The notes beneath the pieces were generated by a model that saw nothing but the letters and a program-made list of their open reading frames with translations, made no database searches and had not been told where the DNA came from. Below are positions 33,016 to 43,830 of a stretch of DNA of 64,000 nucleotides, piece after piece (within the stretch, counting starts at the first letter, position 1; every line of letters begins with the position of its first letter). Both the position numbers and the translations under genes were made by a program. This stretch comes from Aspidapion aeneum. Taxonomy: Eukaryota; Arthropoda; Insecta; Coleoptera; Brentidae. Where the stretch lies: the NCBI GenBank assembly GCA_963576565.1, contig OY755040.1, forward strand, positions 21,373,543-21,437,542, read 5' to 3'.

Positions 33016-33369
33016 ACCCGAGGTCAGGGTATAAACAAAAAAGAAGTTGCACCGTTTTTTTAGCTTTTAGAAGAATGTTATACGTCAAATGGTATGTTAC
33101 TTAAACCAGAAAACATATTTAACATGAATGAAACTGGCTTCTAAATAAATAATAAAGCTGCTATCGTAATAGCTGCGAAAGGAGCAAAAAATTTCCATTC
33201 GCTTATTTTATCTGAAAGGGGAGAAAATGTCTCAATTATAGCATTCTGCACTGCCGAAAGCAGATTTCTACCGCCAATAGTTATATTCAAGGGGCAACAG
33301 ATAAAAAATAATTTTCTGACATATTGCCTTTGTTGTCAAGAGTTTTTATGAATCCAAAGTCAACCTATA

Positions 33370-33651
33370 TTAGGGACCTATTGCAATAGTGCCAGGCACA
33401 AATTGTGCCGGGCACTATATTGACAGTTTCGCATTACAAACTGACAGTTGATCTTTCAAAATTGACATACCAAAGTCGAATTTATAAATCCCGTCGTTTA
33501 TTTTCCATTAATAGTGGCGTCACTATTAAATCCGGCTTGTATAATACACAAAGGCCTAATTTTGAAAGGAGACAGCTGTTCTTATAATGAGAAACTGTCA
33601 ATATAGTGCCCGGCACAATTTGTTCCTGGCACTATTGCAATAGGTCCCTAA
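33370..33651. mobile_element. MITE with long inverted repeats, TA target
   Basis: Inverted repeats of over 50 bp (left TTAGGGACCTATTGCAATAG, followed by TGCC-AGGCAC) end ...CCCTAA, flanked by TA on each side. It interrupts the DDE core of the transposase relic between ST-YI and the following strand. Tc1/mariner-derived type by target choice. The internal 60-codon frame is not a gene. Confidence 0.8.
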
Positions 33652-33886
33652 TATCAGTGAATTGTTCCTCGTTAGCCCCTTAAAAAAAACATTTTGACTT
33701 TGGATGGTCACGCTTCTCACACAAACTGTTTGGAGATGCTAGAATTTGCCAAAGAAAAAGATATAATTCTGATCTGCCTTCCTAGTCACACAGGACATTT
33801 TTTAAATCTTTAAAGCACAACCTCAAACGTGAAGCAGAACAATGGGTAAAACATCACCCAGGAAGACAACTTAAGCGCCTTTAAGA

Positions 33887-33934
33887 TAAGGTCACTATAT
33901 AACGAAGTTCCTTCTTCGTTATACAGTGACCTTA
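33887..33934. mobile_element. 48-bp hairpin made of the two P-like element ends
   Basis: The left arm TAAGGTCACTATATAACGAA(G) and its complement (20 of 21 positions) are joined by TTCCTT. The arms equal the ends of the 1648-bp element at 31212. The flanks CTTTAAGA and CTTAAAGC look like an 8-bp duplication with two changes; CTTAAAGC fits the relic's reading frame (RLKAGEITGKAW). Confidence 0.8.
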
Positions 33935-34542
33935 CTTAAAGCAGGTGAAATCACTGGTAAGGCTTGGACCAAATCCGCTTCAGTCGAAACGGCCTTTTAG
34001 GATTTCGAACCACGGGTATCTTTCCCCTAAACCCGGACATAATTCCCAATCATTTTTATTCCATTATGGATGGAGCTTTCCAAAGCTGCCAGTAATGTAA
34101 ATATTCACTCATCGTCCGCTAAACATTTTTCTCCAATTCCAGGGACATCAACGGAGTCAAATCCTAAAATTAAAACCACAAGCGTTTCAAGTCAAAGCGA
34201 CGCGGTGCCGCGGCCGTTCCAAATATGGTCACACAAAAATCAAAAGAGACACCTAGTAAGTTTCTTCACCAAATTTCTCCAGTTCCAGTTATCAAACCTA
34301 CTCAAAAAAAAAGAAAAAAGCAGACAGCACAAATTTTCAATGAAAAGGTATTAAAAACAACTAAAAATAAAAACACACAGAATACAGATTATTCGTCAGA
34401 TGATGAACCATTAGCTGAGATAGCAAAAAAAAATCACTTCAGCCAAAGAAAACACAAAAACATCCAATGATATTCCAGATTAGAAGACAAAGGCAGATCC
34501 AGAAATCTGGAGAATTATCGTCTGACGAAGAAACAATAGTTT

Positions 34543-34615
34543 CAGTGGCGCACCCAGGAATCTGTCTTGGGGGGGGGCCGCAGACTCATAATGTCGAATT
34601 TTGAGCTGGGTGCGT
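34543..34615. mobile_element. Deleted hAT-type MITE, CAGTGGCGCACCCAGG end
   Basis: The left terminus CAGTGGCGCACCCAGGAATC, a G9 run, CATAATGTCGAATTTTGAGC and then the stump CTGGGTGCG of the right terminus. Only about 73 bp remain of a family member of about 190 bp. Confidence 0.65.
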
Positions 34616-35589
34616 TTCAGCTTTTTATAACTTGATTCAGCCCGAGCATAACCAAAAAATGGTAGAAGGTGAACTTTGTTCTTATTTCGTTAAGTTCAGC
34701 GAGCATTTGGCCATATTGCATTAAGTATATAAAAAAGGTCGATTTTGGCACTTTTACAAGAAAAAATTGTGATATTTTGACATATGTGCAAAATTTCAGG
34801 TAATTATATAAGTTTGCTTGTCAATCTAAATACTTCTTTTGTTAATTGTACCAAATTTTATAAATGTAACCCGATCGGGAACTTGATTGTTATTTTTTAA
34901 ACGTTGAAAACGGTAAAAAGTACTCTTTTTTAAAAAAACATGGCCTACTAAAATAAATAATATGGCATAGAGAGTGCCTTCGCGCAGATAGATATGTCCC
35001 ACATTTTTTTATTTGGAAATATATAAGAAACAATAAAAATATTAGCGGATAAAATCCCCAGTAGAAATGGCAATGTTATAAGGTAAAAACGGACAAAATT
35101 TAAATAAAATCAAAAGACACCAAATAGGCATTTTTAAGATTTATGATTATTTGTGTGGCTTACCCTTGTATCTAGAATTTTTTTAAAATTTCTCTGTGAA
35201 AGCGCCGTAAACCTGCTATAAATTTTTGCTTCATTCATTTAAATATTTCAAACGATTTTTAAAAAAATTTAATTAATCCGAGTCAATACAATCTTCAAGA
35301 AAATGTGATTATACTCTGTTTTTGTCACCATAAAAACTTATCGTATTTCCCCTGTAGCATATTTAATTTTTTTTATGATTTTTTAGTAGTGAGGAGGTCC
35401 CAAAAACTTTTTCTGGTAAACCGTATTATTTGTTTTTTTGTTTTCTGCTTTTGAGAATTAAAAAACAAAAAAAGAATTTTTTAATAAAATTGCAAATTTT
35501 TTGGAAAAACTAAAAACTTATTTTTTACCTTAATTTAAAAAAAATTGTCATGCTGTAATACATCACTTTATTAGAAATTTTAACAGTTT
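34616..35589. other. No gene recognised
   Basis: AT-rich intergenic sequence with no motif or open frame of note. Confidence 0.4.
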
Positions 35590-36330
35590 TTAAAAAATAC
35601 TCTGCCAATCTATGGGCACCTAAGCTCACACTAGGTACTATAGTTATAGTGTGAGCTAATATAATCAAAAACTGAAATATATTTTATTCAACTCCAGACT
35701 CAATTACCTTTCGTTTGATACCACACAAGCCATGTTTTGACTTAAACTCTCTCTCTACCCCCCACCCTTTTGAAAAAAACTAAAATTTATTTTGTTTAAC
35801 TCCAGACTCAATTACCTTTCGTTTGATATCACACACGCCATATTTTCACTTAAACTAATTTTTGACATCTACCCCCACCCTTTTTTCAAAAATAAACTAA
35901 AATTCATTTTTTTTAACTCCAGACTTAATTACCTTTCGTTTGATATCACACACGCCATATTTTCACATAAACTCTAATTTTTGGAATCTACCCCCACCCT
36001 TTTATTTGGCTTGCGTTCAGTGGATTTTGTTCATTTTTAAATGGGACCATCATGGCCCAAGACCCAACTTAGGTACCAAATTTCATTAAAATCGGACAAG
36101 TGGTTTTTGAGTTATGCGGGTTGGTCGTTACAGACAGACATACAGACAGACAGACAGCAAAACAAAAAAGTTTCAAAATCATCTGAAACGCAAAGATATA
36201 TAAAAAATTTTTAAATCGGAGCTACTTCTTTTTTCTCGAAAAAATTAGGATCACCATAGCTCACACTACTTATAGTAGTAGTGTGAGCCATAGCTCACAC
36301 TACTTATAGTAGTAGTGTGAGCTAATATAT
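35590..36330 (-). mobile_element. GTCT-microsatellite element, copy 2 (inverted)
   Basis: Read on the minus strand it starts with two tandem hairpins with AGCTCACACTACT-type arms (36257-36330). The GCGTTTCAG block, a (GTCT)n run (36130-36155) and the core CCGATTTTAATGAAATTTGG (near 36090) follow. Next are three direct sub-repeats of about 95-110 bp (35680-36000). Another hairpin (35633-35664) and the end GGCACCTAA...AATACTCTGCC complete it. Confidence 0.75.
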
Positions 36331-36341
36331 TCAAGATATAC

Positions 36342-36850
36342 AGGGTGGTCCCGGTTGTGAAGCAATTTAATAAATAAGAAACTTATGTTTGTACGAATCT
36401 CGTACATCAGTAAATGGCCTCTGCGCCACAGAAAAGTTAACAAAAAACTTAACGAAGTATGTTCTTGGAACCGTGGAGGGGTAGTGTATATGTGTGCGAA
36501 ATTTGGTAAAGAAGGACGATTGTTTGGAAATCCTAAATTTTTGCCTGGTCAATATGCAAATCAGTATGTTCCAAAGCAATAGTTGTGTATTCATTGTCCA
36601 AAGTTACAATTTATGCCGGGGCGCAAATTTAAAGCTACGTCACGAGTCAGCGCTTCATTGAGTTATTGGCATTTTGGACTTCAAGTTGATCAATTTGTCT
36701 CCTCAAAACTCAAAAACATGTACCCAGATTTATTGTAGCTGTCAAAATGACAGCGTTACATTGAATCGCAACTACAAAATTCTTACTTTAAAGCGGATTA
36801 TCTCAGTTGAACGGCAGAACTTGACCATCTAAAACCAAAGAACACAGACA
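36342..36850. other. Unassigned; single CAGGGTGGTCCC element end
   Basis: CAGGGTGGTCCCGGTTGTG after TATA looks like a Tc1/mariner-type end, but no inverted partner was found nearby. The 65-75-codon frames at 36367-36594 have no recognised motif. Confidence 0.3.
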
Positions 36851-36857
36851 TTGGTTT

Positions 36858-37198
36858 CAGCGGCGTAGCGTGCCCGAAAGGGCGGGGGGCGGCGACAGCT
36901 GCAAAGGGCGCCTCTGAAAACTGATGAAAAATCTTGCGACCAAAAAAAAAAAAAAGGTCATCATGTGTGAGGGGGCGGCCGATAGGTCACAAGGGCGCCT
37001 CTCACAAATCTTGCGACCAAAAAAAAAAAAACAAAAAGGTCTTCATGTTGTTAGTTTCCTTTGGCGCCCACTCAATTGGCCGTTGCCGGTCCGACTTAAT
37101 AAAGCTGAGGGCGCTTCGGCCACCAATGGGGCGCCACTACCCTCGGGGCGGGGGGGGCGACGAACCCCCCGCGCCCCCCCCCCCACGCTACGCCGCTG
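36858..37198. mobile_element. hAT-type MITE with perfect 8-bp target duplication
   Basis: The ends CAGCGGCGTAGCGTG and CACGCTACGCCGCTG are perfect inverted repeats. ATTGGTTT flanks both sides exactly (36850-36857 and 37199-37206). The interior repeats GGGCGCCTCT...AAATCTTGCGACC-A(n) twice and ends in long G/C runs. Open frames of about 90 codons across the GC-rich part are not genes. Confidence 0.9.
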
Positions 37199-37206
37199 AT
37201 TGGTTT

Positions 37207-38650
37207 GGTTGATAGCAGCGATACTGTACTGTACGGGTACAGTAACAATTCTGAACATGCCCAGTTTGATACTTGCTTTTTTGCGATTCAAAAACAACTA
37301 AGATTCACTTTCATTGTGGTTGTTAAACATAACGGCGTAACGAAAACGACTACCATGATTTCAGTGGGAAACGTGTGTAAGAAAAAAACTTTATTAATGT
37401 GCATGATTATTAGTTTTTCCCACTATGTATGTTCATATCACGTGTCGGCTGACCTCGAACCTTTTTCCGGTAAAAAATTATTCCAGGGAAGCTAAGTATC
37501 ACGCTCTGCATTATTCTCCGACATTAAAAAATGATACTTTTGCACAATTTATAAAGCTGTTGTCCCAAACAACCGTCTGGAAAGAATAATCTATGGTGTA
37601 CTGGCAATACGAATATATAAATATAGAAAACCAAGTATTGCATTTCGTGAAGTGGTTATTATATGGTTTACGAAATTTGTTGTCATCGTTCGTAGCGTGT
37701 GGGAGCGTGAGGCATGATGTGCAGGTGGGGCAAGGTTTGCACCTGTCTACTAATCATGACCTTTAGTCACTACACAACAAATAGTAGCATTCCATCAGGC
37801 CCTATAAAAATGAAAAAATTAAAAATATCGTAGTGGGGCAAGATGGTCATGTCAAATAGTGAGCAAGATAAGCAGGTACTTTTCACAAGCGCGCCTTATA
37901 AAAGGAACTGTAGGACTCACTAAATGCGTGAAACATACGATACAGTATCAAACCAAAAAATATGTTGCAAAAAAAGTTATTAAAAAAAAAACAAAGTAAA
38001 GAGACCTAGCAGCGATTCCGAACAATAATGATGATGCCCCCTGCCTTTATATCGAAAGAGGAGAAAAATGTATTAAACACCGAAGTCGGCCCCATTGTTT
38101 GTGTGCCAATGGTTAGAGCGCTTTTTTTTACAATCGCACGCGCACATCATAGATAAATAATACTCCTATTTAGTCGAGCTTGTCCTACTTCTCAATGTTG
38201 AGGGTTGATACAAGTTAATCCTCTCTCAAAATTCCCGTAACGTAAATACACACCCCAGAAAATCTTTCCACAATCAATCATGGAGTTTTTTACGGTTCTC
38301 TGGATTATTTTTCACTCTACCAAAATTTACTGAAATTAGAATAGGTGTAAATACAGCAAAGAAACTACGATTAATGTTTTGATATTGTTTTTATATTTGT
38401 CTAATTTATATACATATTTTCTACTTTATTTTCCGTAGTTTAATAATAAAAATAGTGTGCATAATAAAATTTACACTAAAACACGTGTCCTCCAACTGCT
38501 AAACACCTATTAAGAGGAACCCTAGGGTAGACTCGGCTCAGACGGCTTAGTTTATGTAAAAAGATTATAAATATTTTTAAACTGATTAGTTTTATATGAC
38601 AAATTCTAGAAGCTATAAAGGCGTAAATTATCTTTAGAAAAACAATTATA
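37207..38650. other. No gene recognised
   Basis: A 96-codon frame at 37205-37495 has no recognisable family. GTGGGGCAAG occurs at about 37723 and 37837, similar to the hairpin arm at 12042. Otherwise plain intergenic sequence. Confidence 0.35.
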
Positions 38651-38656
38651 TGTATA

Positions 38657-39250
38657 CAGTGAAACCTCTCCTTGCGGACACCTCTAATAAGCGGACACTC
38701 TCATTAAGCGGACAAATTTGTTGGAACCAAGCTTTTCCCTATTTCATTACCTGTAAAATTCACTCCTATAACCGGACGCGGACAATTTTTTTTGGTTAAA
38801 AAATTCTGAAACCTTTCTTAACCGGACACGAACCTCTGACAACGGGACGGAGCGCTGCACCTCATGGGCATAGATATTATGTAGTATGTTGGCAACAACG
38901 CACTCTGCAGCCTGGGAATTACCTCTTTCCGTTTTAATGCGGAGACTAAATACCTCTCTCGTATTTACAACATATTTCATTCGACGGGACTGTGTGTTTG
39001 ATTTTTATTGTTTAGTTGGGTAGTAATAGATCTCTATGAAGTGGCGCCTAGTAAAAAACTTCTTAGAGGAGAAGGAACATCTATCAACACGAAAGATCGC
39101 TGAAAAATTTTATATCAGAAAAACTCAAGCAGCGGAAATTGTTAATAAATATATATTAAAATTTCGCAGTTACCTCTCATAAGCGGACACCTCCAATAAG
39201 CGGACAAAATAGACGGAACCGTGAGTGTCCGCTTATAGGAGGTGTCACTG
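38657..39250 (+). mobile_element. pogo/Tigger-type MITE with HTH remnant
   Basis: Flanked by TA. The left end CAGTGAAACCTCTCCTTGCG and the right end ...GGTGTCACTG are inverted. Several copies of the word AAGCGGACA sit inside both ends, typical of insect Tigger-like elements. A plus-strand fragment at about 39036-39180 reads HLSTRKIAEKFYIRKTQAAE, a CENP-B/pogo-type helix-turn-helix. So this is a deletion derivative of an autonomous pogo element. Confidence 0.82.
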
Positions 39251-39252
39251 TA

Positions 39253-40655
39253 TATATTATATCATATAAATAATTTTAAACATTTTTATTAAAAAGATTC
39301 ACCTTCGTGCTTAAGATGGCATACTTTAAACCGAAAATAGAGAGAATCCAAAAATCATAGCCCAAGTCAACCCAAATCATAGTTTTAAGATTCTTGACGA
39401 CAAGTATCATTATTTCAGAAAATAATTTTAAAATAAGTCACTGTTATCTAAATGAAGGTTGGGTGAGATGGCACGGATTCTATTTAAAATTATACGGATC
39501 CTTGGTAAATATCTGAATAGTTAGACAAATAGACTTTTGACAAACGCTTCTTATCGATGCTTATATACGCTTGCCGGATGACACCCAGTTTCCAAAAGAA
39601 CACCACTATGTCATCTCGCCAACTATTTCGAGTTTCCCAACACGACAATTTCTTCTCACCGTGTCACATAGTTTTTTGGTAATCCGTTTATTTTATTTTA
39701 TTTAATTTTCTTTTCTTTTGATGCTGTATAAACTGAACACAACATTTGTACCAGCAGGTATAAAAGTAATGATCTGCATAAAGAAAATTACGGGAAAACA
39801 CGTGTTTCACCGATGAAGTTTAACAATGCAACTTTTAGTATCCAGGTGAAACTTGCGAATTTGGAAGCCAAATGACGGCCATAAAGAATATTGTTGCAAA
39901 GAAAACCGCACCCGTTTACACAGGCCTTATGGGAAATTTTTGTCTCGGTGGAATTGGCTATAATTTTAGTATAGTACGCTATGTAACTAAGAAAAAAAGT
40001 AAGTTAAGTATTTCTCTGTAGTTTTTTAGATATAAACGGTCAAAGTTCGTTAATTGGTCGTTTTTGTGTATGTTCTAATAGTAATAACTAATATGTTGAC
40101 TGAAAAAAATTAATTTATTTTAAAAATTACTTAGTAAGGGCCTAAAAACAGTCATTTATAAATTAATTATTTTTAATTCATTAGGTAATCTATGGGAGGT
40201 AGTCAAAAAATCAACTTTTTTATATCAGCACTAAGAATTTTCAAAAAAACACATTATATTTCGGCATGAATTAATAGTTTATATTGAACGAAAAAAGTTA
40301 TTTTTATTTTTTGATAGGCCCTACTTTTGTAGATAATAATAAATAAAATTGACAAGCTGTTTTAAATCATTTTACCTACGACAAAAATGAATTTACTAAA
40401 TATTATATATTAAAACACAGCATAACGAATATTTTAAATACATAAAAAAAATGCTATAGGTTTTACACTAGAAAGGCAATGTGTGTCGTAGGTCACGGTA
40501 TGGATTCTTTCTTTCAATCGATACTTTCATCGATCGATGATATAGCAGTTTCACTCGCCTGCTGCTGTTTTAGTTTCTCTAGTATTTCGGTAGATGGCGC
40601 TTCTTGTTGGGTACATGACTTTGTTTTCTCACTAGCAATGTAAGGTGAGAGATAA
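39253..40655. other. No gene recognised
   Basis: AT-rich intergenic sequence, no element ends or motifs seen. Confidence 0.4.
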
Positions 40656-40659
40656 AGCA

Positions 40660-41030
40660 GTAGCTCGGTGCGTTTGCGCATTAAACACAGGTGATTTAAG
40701 GAATCTCGCTTGCTACAGTGGCGGGTTCGATCCCCGTCGGTTGCCGAGGTCGGATGCGGCAGACATTTATAGGATTCCTGGGGAGTGTAAAATGTAATAT
40801 TGTCCTACCCCTTCATTCACGCCGTTAACCATGCCTGATAAGGTCGGATATCTCGTGAAGTCGAACTTTGTTACACACTTCTTTAGTCGGTAAGCCATTC
40901 TAAGGGACAAAAGGACCGGATAAAAGAAATACCCGGTCTGGGGTTCTAAAGGTGACCGCTGACCCGTGCAAGTTGGCGTTCCGAAATGACGGCCTTAGGT
41001 CGGCAAAAGAGTCACGGTTATCAAATGAAA
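40660..41030 (+). mobile_element. Probable tRNA-derived SINE
   Basis: An A-box-like TAGCTCGGTGCGTTTG (about 40661) and a perfect B-box GGTTCGATCCC (about 40728) lie about 65 bp apart. A body unusually rich in G and C for this window follows (CGGATATCTCGTGAAG..., CCCGGTCTGGGGTTC...) up to an A-rich stretch near 41030. This is the layout of a SINE with Pol III promoter. No target duplication found. Confidence 0.5.
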
Positions 41031-42564
41031 AAATTCTCAAAGAAACTAATTTATCAGTGTCAAATTTTTTCCCACTCTTCAAACTTAAAAAATGCTATAA
41101 CTTGGAAACAAATCTTTTTACCAAAAGTTATTCAAATTTTATGTTTACTTTTGAAATTTTCTACCACTTAAATGCACCAATGCATTATTAAAATTAATTT
41201 TAAAAGCGAAATATTAGCAAATCGCCAGAATCTGACGTCAAAAATTATAATATCAAGCTTTTATCACATTTTGACATATTCCTTAATTTATTTAGATTAC
41301 TGACCCACTATTTATTATATTATAAAATTACTTTTTTTTTTCTGAATTCAACATTATGAAAATATGTGAAGCTATTGAAAATTTGGATAAATTTAGACTC
41401 TGTGATTACTTAATTTATGACTGATCAATCTGTACAGGTTACCCCAAATTAGATATTTTTAGAGACAGATAAAATCAGGTAACTTTGATGTACCTAAATC
41501 GCTTGTCTGTAGACTTTCCAAAGCAAAATGCAGCTGTCAGACTAAATCTGTCTTGTGTAGCTTTCTGGATATAACTAAAAGTCATAACTTTGCTTCTTAA
41601 AAGACCTTTTTTCCATATATTTTCTTTACTCTTTAGCGTACTTTTATAAAACAGTAAATTAAAAATTAATATAGGCATTAAGAATACAAAAAAGTAATAG
41701 CAATATATATTTTTTTTTACGGGTATGCGCACTTGCAAGGAGATCCCTATCACGCTCGAGAAGCGGCAAGTGCGCGGAAATGTTGGTGCGTGTTGGTTTT
41801 GAAACGGTTCAGGTTCGGTTCGGTTCGGTTTATAATATTAAAATTAAACAAAAATAAAACATAGGGGCACATGGTTTTAAAAAAATTTTAGACTGATTTT
41901 AAAACTCTAAGAAATAATAATATAATGTCCCGTAATCTGAAAGTGATAGATCTAATTTAGTTTGACATTTACATACAGCTTTTAAAATATTAACAATCTA
42001 TTTACACTAGAAATAAATTTTCATAAAACAAAAAAGACCTCAGACAAAAATTTAGACATTTCAAAAAACGTGTTGACATGTCAAAGTTCTATTTATACCA
42101 TAAATCTTGTCTTGGAATTTGTGTTTCTATACCCCCCGGAAGTAGGTATCCGAAATCCCCAAAACATAACCAATTACGGCCACCCTGTACATAGTAAGTA
42201 AATAAAAGATAATACAGTTTGAGGAGAGAAAAAATAGCTGATCATTCAAAAATTAAACAATATAAAAATGCAGCTTGAAATTATTATAATATTATCAGCA
42301 ATTTTCCTTCCAAATAATATAAATAATTTTTTTCTGCTAAAAACGAAAGGGTTACGAAAATAAATTCGGTGAAATTAAAGTACCCAGTCTAACACTAAAT
42401 GTAACACAAAGTAAATATATTGTGTCGATTATGTTTATCAGCAGAACAAACAAAATTTTAATGCGCGCGGTGATAAAACGCCCGACTTATTATTCAGTTG
42501 ATATACGAAATTCCGATAGTGTAGCGAATAAGTGTATTAAAAACATTGTTTTAACCTATAAAAA
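41031..42564. other. Intergenic region upstream of the SINA-like gene
   Basis: AT-rich. A lone element end ...GGCCACCCTGTA lies at 42179-42190. A 41806-41830 stretch repeats GGTTC. No clear TATA box could be assigned before the ATG at 42565; the 25 bases before it read ...CATTGTTTTAACCTATAAAAA. Confidence 0.4.
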
Positions 42565-43830
42565 ATGTCTAGAATTTCAGATAAAATACTGGAAAATTTA
42601 AAGTGTTCTCTCTGTAATGGATATCTCAGCAGTGCTCCTGTGGTCGTTAATCAAAAACACCATCAAATTTGTGCCAAATGCTACAAAATATTACCACAAA
42701 GTGAAAAAAATCAATGTCTTAGACAGATTAGCTACGAAACAATGGCGAGTGCAATGATTTTTCCATGTAAATACCACAAAATGGGCTGTAAATACACATT
42801 TTCCTGGAACAAAGATGACACTCACGAATCTGAATGTTTGAAAAGATATTTTACATATCCAGATGTCGTCCACATAAATCGAGAACACAAATATGAATCT
42901 TTAGATGATATTAATCAGCATCTAAACAATAACAATAATATTTGTGATGAATATAACCACCATGTGCCTAACAAAGAACAAGCAAATTCTAAAGACACTT
43001 TTTTTAATCCAGAAAATAATAAAAATTTAATACAGAGATATGGATCTACAACAACAGTTTTAACTAGTCTATCTGATGATATCATTACAAAACCTTTAAT
43101 ACGACCTGAAGGAAGTTCTTCGCGAACAAGTTTACCACTTTATGAAAATTTTTATGAAACTTTACCAACTTCAATACGAAAAACTTACGAACGATGTAGT
43201 AATTGTCAGGCAATACTAGAAAGTAATAAAACACACAATTGCTTATTTGGTCATATAACGTGTGAAAACTGCAAAGGAGAAAAGTGTTTAATTTGTTTCA
43301 AAAACGAAGGCACTACAAGGAGATGTTGCAAAAATGTAAAAAGAGGATGTAAAGTTAAACTTTTAGAAAACGACGTTGCTTATCACAGAGATAATTGTGA
43401 ATTTAACGAGCTTGCATGTCCCATAGAAAGTTGCGACCGAAAAGATATTTTGGAAAATTTAAAATATCACATCAAAGACCATCACACGGAAAACGTTTTC
43501 GAAAAAAACGAATTATCAGTAGTGCTAAACAAACAAGATAAAGTTTTAGTATTTCTAATATATGAATCACTTTTTAAATGTGCCTATTACTACTATACCA
43601 CTCACATTGAAATTTTCGTGACCTATTTGGGGCCTTGTGAAAAGGCTAGAAACTACATATTTGAGGTTTCTGTGTTAACTAACGCAAAGTTAAACAAGAA
43701 AAGGCGTGAAGTGGCAAACTGGAACAATAGCATGTTAGCGTCGGGCGTCAATTTTGAGAAAAAGGAATTGTTAAACAGTGGCGACAAAAAGTTTGGCTTT
43801 GAATTGAATTTAAAAATATTGGCTGTCTAA
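42565..43830 (+). CDS. SINA/SIAH-like protein with two zinc-finger modules (putative E3 ubiquitin ligase)
   Basis: An intact intronless frame of 421 residues. The N-terminal module has CSLC at 14-17, ICAKC at 35-39 and Cys51 (a reduced RING). It then has FPCKYHKMGC...HESEC with Cys68, Cys75, His87 and Cys91, the SIAH spacing Cx6Cx11Hx3C. After an Asn/Ser-rich linker (about 105-205) a second module follows: CSNC (211-214), ENCKGEKCLIC, and Cys255, Cys262, His274, Cys278 with exactly the same spacing. A further finger, Cys285, Cys290, His302 and His306/307, completes it. Residues 310-421 fit the beta-rich SINA/TRAF-like substrate-binding part. SIAH proteins target partners for proteasomal degradation; whether these RINGs still bind an E2 is unclear. 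Duplicated modules and lack of introns suggest an insect-specific expanded or retroposed SINA relative. Confidence 0.85.
   Translation: MSRISDKILENLKCSLCNGYLSSAPVVVNQKHHQICAKCYKILPQSEKNQCLRQISYETMASAMIFPCKYHKMGCKYTFSWNKDDTHESECLKRYFTYPDVVHINREHKYESLDDINQHLNNNNNICDEYNHHVPNKEQANSKDTFFNPENNKNLIQRYGSTTTVLTSLSDDIITKPLIRPEGSSSRTSLPLYENFYETLPTSIRKTYERCSNCQAILESNKTHNCLFGHITCENCKGEKCLICFKNEGTTRRCCKNVKRGCKVKLLENDVAYHRDNCEFNELACPIESCDRKDILENLKYHIKDHHTENVFEKNELSVVLNKQDKVLVFLIYESLFKCAYYYYTTHIEIFVTYLGPCEKARNYIFEVSVLTNAKLNKKRREVANWNNSMLASGVNFEKKELLNSGDKKFGFELNLKILAV

Larger units (their letters stand above)
30905..34535 (+). pseudogene. pogo/Tigger-like transposase relic, split by later insertions
   Basis: The plus strand shows a broken transposase frame with frameshifts and stops. 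At 30950-31200 it begins with a psq-type helix-turn-helix (GANEAAHVYGIPSRTLRRRR). This runs to RETGMA, where an element of 1648 bp interrupts it. It resumes at 32868 with AYDWLNLFLKRN. The DDE core follows: ENIFNMNETGF, then SERGENVSIIAFCTAE, LPPIVIFKG (33110-33300), LTLDGHASHTNCLEMLEFA and KEKDIILICLPSHTGH (33690-33800). The C-terminal GKAWTKSAS and a basic Ser/Pro-rich tail extend to about 34500. All this follows the pogo/jerky-type DDE_1 transposases. At least three stops are visible. No terminal repeats were found. Confidence 0.82.

Noticed and set aside
36924..37297. Open frames of 84-92 codons with poly-Lys and Pro/Arg-rich ends
   Set aside because: They lie inside the hAT MITE with perfect target duplications and translate its A-run and G/C runs.
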